From an uncultured Pseudomonadota bacterium (lineage in GTDB: Bacteria > Pseudomonadota > Alphaproteobacteria > Rs-D84), in the NCBI GenBank assembly GCA_945483255.1, contig CALYRP010000036.1, positions 1 through 8,375 of the forward strand: a stretch of DNA of 8,375 nt. Direction: 5' to 3'. Every line of letters begins with the position of its first letter. Position 1 is the first letter of the stretch. The translations under genes were made by a program, and so were the position numbers. Below the pieces are notes generated by a model, which was given only the letters and a program-made list of their open reading frames with translations, did no database searches and was not told the DNA's origin. Positions 4,606 to 8,375 of this stretch are shown in pieces.

Positions 4606-6072
4606 TTATTTTATGATGAATCTGTCGATGATAAATGCACTTGGCAAATATAAAATGCCAAACACAGCAATAGCAATACCAAGAACAACTATGTTTGGAA
4701 TGTTTATCATAGAAAGCGCATAACCAAACGCAATGGAAAGAACAGTAAATACCAACATTGCAACAAATGTTTTTTTATCTGTCTTGACCAAGCCACGTTT
4801 GCGACATACATGACCCAAAAGATAATTTTTGACATAACCACTGATTACAACACCAACTGGAATTGATAAATAACCAATAAATGGGAATAATGCCAAATAA
4901 ATCACGGTTGCAACCCCCAATGAAATAACACTTGTTCGCACAGGTGTATTAACATCTTGTGATGCATATAATGTTTTGCTGTAAATTTGGCTGATTAACA
5001 TAGCAGGCAATACCAGACATTGTATCTTTATTGCGATTGCCACAGCATGTGTTGATTCAGGTGTCCATGCGCCATGTTGGAATAATATTCGAATAATAGG
5101 TTCCGCCAAAACAAACAATCCAACCATACATGGAATAATTAACATCATTGAACGACGCATAGCTGAATTTTGTTGTAAATGAACACTGCGCATGTTGCCG
5201 TCTGTCAATGCCTTGGATATAGAAGAAATCAAAACAGTTCCAACCGCCAAACCAATCATTGCGAATGGCAATTGAACCATGCGGTCTGAATAATAAAGCC
5301 ACGATACCGCACCTGATTGCCAACTGGCAACCAAAGTGCCGACAATAATAGTTATTTGATAAAACCCAGAACCAACCAGGCTGACCCCGAATCTTTTGAA
5401 CATATTTTTAATTTGTTGGTTCCAATGTGGGATAATCAGCCGCAACCCAAAATGTTTTGAACGAATGCGTTGCCATAAAACAAAGAATTGTATTATTCCA
5501 GATAATACAACTGTTGCTGCCATAACATAGATTATATATTGATTGCCATATAATACAGATGCCGCCAATGCACAAATCAGCATAATATTTAACATAACCG
5601 GCATAAATGCCGCCAAAAGAAAACGTGAATGTGCATTAAGAACGGCTGATAAAAACGCGGCACCACAAATAAAGATAACATAGAAAAACATTATGCGTGC
5701 AATTGTAACTGTTAATTGCATTTTTCCGGGGTCTTCGGAAAAGCCGGGCGCCAAACACCAAATAGCCAACGGCATAAATATTTCAAATACTATTGTGATG
5801 CCCAATAAAATAACCATTAACCATGAAAAAACATTTTTGGCGAAACCTTCGTCTTTTTTCATATCTGTGTACATTGGAATAAATATCGCAGATAATGCAC
5901 CTTCGCCCAATAAATCACGAAACAGGTTAGGTAATTTGAATGCAGCAAAGAAAATATCAGACATACGGCCCGCACCCAGAAAGCGTGCAATTAACATGTC
6001 GCGGATAAATCCGAAAATACGACTTATTCCCGTCATTGCGCCAACACCGAATATATTTCTTCCTAATTTCAT
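4606..6072 (-). CDS. murJ: Lipid II flippase MurJ
   Basis: MurJ (MviN), a MOP-superfamily membrane protein, moves lipid II across the inner membrane for peptidoglycan synthesis. The 488-residue protein is strongly hydrophobic throughout, as expected for 14 transmembrane helices. Functional residues stand at the same positions as in E. coli: R18 and R24 (SRIFGFIRD), D39 (MSDIFFAAFKLPN) and R52 (NLFRDLLGEGALSAIFIP). The YYSDRMVQLPFAMIGLAVGTVLISSISK stretch (about 260-287) corresponds to the conserved YxDR...LP...G..T.L...S block. The start at ATG 6072 has a weak AGG 7 nt upstream and gives MKLGRNIFG, matching the family N-terminus; an in-frame TTG at 6078 is less likely. It diverges from bamD, and their promoters overlap. 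Confidence 0.96.
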   Translation of the reverse strand: MKLGRNIFGVGAMTGISRIFGFIRDMLIARFLGAGRMSDIFFAAFKLPNLFRDLLGEGALSAIFIPMYTDMKKDEGFAKNVFSWLMVILLGITIVFEIFMPLAIWCLAPGFSEDPGKMQLTVTIARIMFFYVIFICGAAFLSAVLNAHSRFLLAAFMPVMLNIMLICALAASVLYGNQYIIYVMAATVVLSGIIQFFVLWQRIRSKHFGLRLIIPHWNQQIKNMFKRFGVSLVGSGFYQITIIVGTLVASWQSGAVSWLYYSDRMVQLPFAMIGLAVGTVLISSISKALTDGNMRSVHLQQNSAMRRSMMLIIPCMVGLFVLAEPIIRILFQHGAWTPESTHAVAIAIKIQCLVLPAMLISQIYSKTLYASQDVNTPVRTSVISLGVATVIYLALFPFIGYLSIPVGVVISGYVKNYLLGHVCRKRGLVKTDKKTFVAMLVFTVLSIAFGYALSMINIPNIVVLGIAIAVFGILYLPSAFIIDRFIIK

Positions 6073-6091
6073 AATCAAACCTATTTTTTTC

Positions 6092-6120
6092 TTTTATTTT
6101 TTGATACCTTTCATTATACT
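6092..6120 (+). promoter_or_regulatory. Probable promoter for bamD
   Basis: TATACT at 6115-6120 is a good -10 and would start RNA near 6127, just upstream of the bamD ribosome binding site. The -35 at 17-nt spacing (TTTTAT, 6092-6097) is poor. The -10 overlaps the murJ -10 on the other strand by four bases, so RNA polymerase cannot occupy both at once. Confidence 0.45.
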
Positions 6121-6142
6121 GCGAATATCAAAGGAATTTCAA
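6113..6142 (-). promoter_or_regulatory. Promoter for murJ
   Basis: On the minus strand TTGAAA (6142-6137) is followed after 18 nt by TATAAT (6118-6113). The -35 lies inside the bamD leader, between its ribosome binding site and start codon. The predicted start is near 6106, giving a leader of about 34 nt. Confidence 0.65.
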
Positions 6143-6144
6143 GT

Positions 6145-6864
6145 ATGAAAAGAATCATTTTGTTATGTTGTTTAATGCCAATGCTTTATGCGTGTGGTGG
6201 TGGCGAAGAAATCAAGACAGAACGTCCATTGGAAGATATTTATGCGGATGCATACACCGAATTTAACAAGAAAAATTATGAAGCAGCCGCTGATTTATTC
6301 CAAACTGCCGAAGCTCAATATCCGTCCAGCCCATGGACAGCAGATGCGCTGGTTATGTTGGCATATTCAAGATATATGGACAAAGATTTTGCGGGCTCTA
6401 TATTGGCGATTGACAGATATATGCGCTTTCATCCGGGCCACAAAGATGTGTCATATATGATGTATTTGCGTGGTATGTGTTATTATCGCCAGGTCAGCGA
6501 TGTTCGTCGTGATCCTGGTATGTCTGCGTATGCGTTGCAACAATTTCAACAACTGGTTGACAGATTCCCATCGTCCGAATATGCAAAAAATGCAGAAAAC
6601 AAGATACTTATCTTGAAAAACTATATCGCGGGCAAGGTTATGTATGCCGCGCGCGAAGATATGCACAATCGTAATTGGACATCGGCAATAACGCGCTTGC
6701 AATCTATTGTGTCCACCGCCCAAGAAACAGTTATGACACCCGAAGCAATGTTTCGTTTAACTGAATGTTATACTGCGATTGGATTACCAGAACAAGCGGC
6801 GGGATACGCCAAAATGTTGCGGGCTAATTTCCCAGATAATGAATGGACCAAGAAATTAAAATAA
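6145..6864 (+). CDS. bamD: Outer-membrane assembly lipoprotein BamD
   Basis: BamD is the essential lipoprotein partner of BamA in the complex that folds beta-barrel proteins into the outer membrane. The 239-residue protein has a lipoprotein signal with lipobox LYA-C17, a Gly-rich linker, and tetratricopeptide-type helical repeats over the rest. Family hallmarks include AADLFQTAEAQYPSSPWTADAL (about 48-69), the RFHPGH turn (94-99), YYLRGMCYYRQV-like residues and DVRRDPGMSAYALQQFQQLVDRFPSSEYA (119-147), and a final repeat LTECYTAIGLPEQAAGYAKML ending in NFPDNEW. Length is close to the usual 240-290. AAGGA (6131-6135) lies 9 nt before the ATG. It is a single-gene unit between a promoter shared back-to-back with murJ and a bidirectional terminator. 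Nearby murJ and the rlpA-like gene make this an envelope-biogenesis neighbourhood. Confidence 0.95.
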   Translation: MKRIILLCCLMPMLYACGGGEEIKTERPLEDIYADAYTEFNKKNYEAAADLFQTAEAQYPSSPWTADALVMLAYSRYMDKDFAGSILAIDRYMRFHPGHKDVSYMMYLRGMCYYRQVSDVRRDPGMSAYALQQFQQLVDRFPSSEYAKNAENKILILKNYIAGKVMYAAREDMHNRNWTSAITRLQSIVSTAQETVMTPEAMFRLTECYTAIGLPEQAAGYAKMLRANFPDNEWTKKLK

Positions 6865-6865
6865 A

Positions 6866-6888
6866 AAAAGCCACAATTTGTGGCTTTT
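6866..6888. terminator. Bidirectional terminator between bamD and dcd
   Basis: AAAAGCCACA (6866-6875) and TGTGGCTTTT (6879-6888) form a perfect 10-bp stem with a 3-nt ATT loop, flanked by A and T runs. It is squeezed into the 25 nt between the bamD stop and the dcd stop (6890-6892), so it serves both convergent genes. Confidence 0.85.
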
Positions 6889-6889
6889 C

Positions 6890-7648
6890 TTATCTTTTCT
6901 TTTCGACCAAATCTTTGATAAACAAATCAACAGGTACCGGTGCTGCGGGGGTTGGGCCCATTTGACCATTATAATGGCTGGATGGGTTTTCGTTGTATTG
7001 TTTACGATTGCCGGTAAATTCTTCGTAATATATTTGACCAATACGCATATATGGATAAACAACAGTTGGGAATAATACGCGAATTTCCAAAGTCCATGTT
7101 CCACAAAAACCATCATCGCCACGACCAGCAGTGTGATGATTTAATATGAAATTGCGTCCCAAACTTGATTTACCATCAATATAAGGGAACAAATTGTATG
7201 TTTCCGTATATTCAACCGTAGATGCCAGATATCCAAACTGTGGATTTAATATTGCACCAGTTTCCGGAATTGTAAATTCACCTGTTTCGTTAGATTTTGT
7301 TGGGTCGATTAAGAATTTTGGATTACGAAAATCATATTCTGGATCACCTTTTAAATATTTTTCATAAGTGTCGTTACGTGGATCATATCTGTTGCGCCAC
7401 ATACCACCAAACCAATCTTCCATAGTATATTTGTGTGCCGGATCATATTTTAGCGCAGGCAGCATACCATAAGGAACAGTATTTTTATATACACGCATTT
7501 TCGGAGAAAGATGTAAATCATAACTGTTAGAACCCAGACATCTTTCATCAAAAGGTTTAATAATAATATCTGGACAACCGTATTCACCCGGATTGTGTGG
7601 GTTATTTAATTTCATACGTCTTAAAATTTCAGGACCGCTAAGTTGCAT
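6890..7648 (-). CDS. dcd: dCTP deaminase family protein (Dcd/DUT type) with internal insertion
   Basis: Dcd deaminates dCTP to dUTP, the precursor route to dTTP; bifunctional relatives also hydrolyse dUTP to dUMP. The 252-residue protein begins MQLSGPEILRRM and has GSNSYDLHLSPKM (39-51), the substrate loop IDGKSSLGR (157-165, with S and R at catalytic positions), HTAGRGDDGFCGTWTLEI (172-189, E188 matching the catalytic glutamate), MRIGQIYYEE (201-210) and a C-terminal YNGQMGPTPA like the nucleotide-covering tail. E. coli Dcd has 193 residues; the excess is mainly an aromatic, charged stretch of about 40-45 residues inside 56-125 (ALKYDPAHKY, DWFGGMWRNRYDPRND, YEKYLKGDPEYDF). Mono- or bifunctionality cannot be decided by eye: TAG...D...GF resembles bifunctional enzymes, R176 resembles E. 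coli. AAGGAA lies 7 nt upstream of the start. No convincing promoter was found in the 109-bp gap to era. Confidence 0.88.
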   Translation of the reverse strand: MQLSGPEILRRMKLNNPHNPGEYGCPDIIIKPFDERCLGSNSYDLHLSPKMRVYKNTVPYGMLPALKYDPAHKYTMEDWFGGMWRNRYDPRNDTYEKYLKGDPEYDFRNPKFLIDPTKSNETGEFTIPETGAILNPQFGYLASTVEYTETYNLFPYIDGKSSLGRNFILNHHTAGRGDDGFCGTWTLEIRVLFPTVVYPYMRIGQIYYEEFTGNRKQYNENPSSHYNGQMGPTPAAPVPVDLFIKDLVEKKR

Positions 7649-7723
7649 GTTATGTTTCCTTATGTCTTGTCCTCTCTCTAAATATGGACTCTAATATAAT
7701 TATTTGCTTTTTCAAGGTTTTTG

Positions 7724-7751
7724 TTGAGTTTTAGATTTTGTGTGCTATTGT
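7724..7751 (+). promoter_or_regulatory. Candidate promoter for era
   Basis: TTGAGT (7724-7729) and TATTGT (7746-7751) are 16 nt apart; TTGTTG (7721-7726) is an alternative -35. If used, transcription would begin at or next to the era ATG (7758). The rest of the 109-bp dcd/era gap is AT-rich, with a TATAAT at 7695-7700 that lacks a matching -35 on the plus strand. Confidence 0.35.
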
Positions 7752-7757
7752 TTGGGT

Positions 7758-8375
7758 ATGACAAAGACTTATTCAGGATTTATAGCGATTATTGGACCGA
7801 CAAATGCCGGTAAATCGACATTGATGAACCAAATTATGGGGCGCAAGGTATCTATTGTTTCACACAAGGTACAGACCACACGAACACGTTTGCGCGCTGT
7901 AAAAATGGTTGGCAATAAACAATTGATATTTGTGGATACACCGGGCGTATTCAAACCATCACGCCGATTGGATAGGGCTATGGTTGGTGCGGCGATGTCT
8001 GCGCTGGATGATGCAGATGTGGTGTTGCTGGTAATTGATGCGGGCAAGGGGATAACACAAACTGTCCGTGATTTGATTGAAAAAATCAAAGAACACAAAA
8101 ATTTATTTGTCGCGTTGAACAAGGTTGATTCGATTGCCAAAACAACATTGTTGCCAATGGTTGCGGAACTTTCGCAAATGGCGAATTTTAATGAAATATT
8201 TATGATTTCTGCATTGAAAAACGATGGTGTTGAACAAATATTGAAATCATTGTCCGCGGTTATACCAGAATCACCATATTTGTTTGAATCGCATGACGCA
8301 ATTGATGTCCCAGATATGCTTTATCTGGCGGAATTAACCCGTGAAAAGATTTATAAATATATTCACCAAGAATTG
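7758..8375 (+). CDS. era: GTPase Era, 3' end cut by the window
   Basis: Era binds 16S rRNA near its 3' end and is needed for 30S subunit maturation. The first 206 residues are present, out of about 300 expected, and the frame is open to the window edge. Seen motifs: G1 GPTNAGKST (13-21), switch region SIVSHKVQTTRTRLRAV (32-48), G3 DTPGVFKP (60-67), G4 NKVD (121-124) and G5 SAL (151-153). The sequence ends at LAELTREKIYKYIHQEL, which is where the C-terminal KH RNA-binding domain begins, so the KH domain lies beyond 8375. The N-terminus MTKTYSGFIAIIGPTNAGKS is of normal length for Era, so the ATG at 7758 is right, yet the only G-rich stretch upstream (GGG 7754-7756) is 1 nt from it and too close for a Shine-Dalgarno. 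It diverges from dcd. Confidence 0.95.
   Translation, partial: MTKTYSGFIAIIGPTNAGKSTLMNQIMGRKVSIVSHKVQTTRTRLRAVKMVGNKQLIFVDTPGVFKPSRRLDRAMVGAAMSALDDADVVLLVIDAGKGITQTVRDLIEKIKEHKNLFVALNKVDSIAKTTLLPMVAELSQMANFNEIFMISALKNDGVEQILKSLSAVIPESPYLFESHDAIDVPDMLYLAELTREKIYKYIHQEL

Noticed and set aside
6073..6078. TTG start of MurJ at 6078
   Set aside because: The ATG two codons later gives R18, R24, D39 and R52 at the same positions as E. coli MurJ and has better spacing from the AGG.
7769..8140. 123-residue minus-strand frame inside era
   Set aside because: The plus strand encodes unmistakable Era G motifs over the same bases; the antisense frame has no family resemblance.
1..8375. CRISPR array, insertion sequence, prophage or defence-system genes
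   Set aside because: No regularly spaced repeats, transposase, integrase or defence domains were seen; the identified genes are core housekeeping genes or small unknowns.

Overview
The window looks like chromosomal core-genome sequence from an AT-rich, compact alphaproteobacterium. The strongest lineage marker is a circularly permuted, two-piece tmRNA gene (ssrA), which is typical of alphaproteobacteria. The outer-membrane genes (BamD, an RlpA-type lipoprotein) show a Gram-negative envelope, and a diiron rubrerythrin suggests an anaerobic or microaerobic life. A gut-associated, reduced-genome alphaproteobacterium would fit, but that is inference. I see no insertion sequence, CRISPR array, phage gene or tRNA.

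Layout: (1) 1-660, minus strand: ssrA from a good promoter (TTGCAA-17-TATAAT), then a 76-residue membrane protein and a terminator. The tmRNA acceptor piece lies upstream of the coding piece, separated by only 11 nt. The encoded tag reads ANDNVRVAMAA, or one alanine longer. (2) 670-3000, plus strand: obgE, a 199-residue unknown protein 2 nt behind it, then rubrerythrin from its own promoter, ending in a bidirectional terminator. (3) 3033-6072, minus strand: murJ, an RlpA-like DPBB-SPOR lipoprotein and an unknown lipoprotein, with a promoter in front of each. (4) 6145-6864, plus: bamD, divergent from murJ, with overlapping -10 elements. (5) 6890-7648, minus: a dCTP deaminase-family protein with an internal insertion, convergent on bamD through a shared terminator. 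(6) 7758-8375, plus: the first 206 codons of era, cut by the window end.

The genes fall into a few core jobs: ribosome assembly and rescue (ObgE, Era, tmRNA), envelope building (MurJ flips lipid II, BamD helps insert outer-membrane proteins, the RlpA-like protein probably binds septal peptidoglycan), dUTP/dTTP supply (Dcd) and peroxide defence (rubrerythrin). Most intergenic regions are under about 110 bp and hold recognisable promoters and terminators.

The points most worth a second look are the tmRNA (non-canonical T-loop, short tag, hairpin beside the resume codon), the RlpA homologue that has lost conserved active-site residues, the Dcd insertion, the two closely packed divergent promoter regions, and a possibly leaderless era mRNA.
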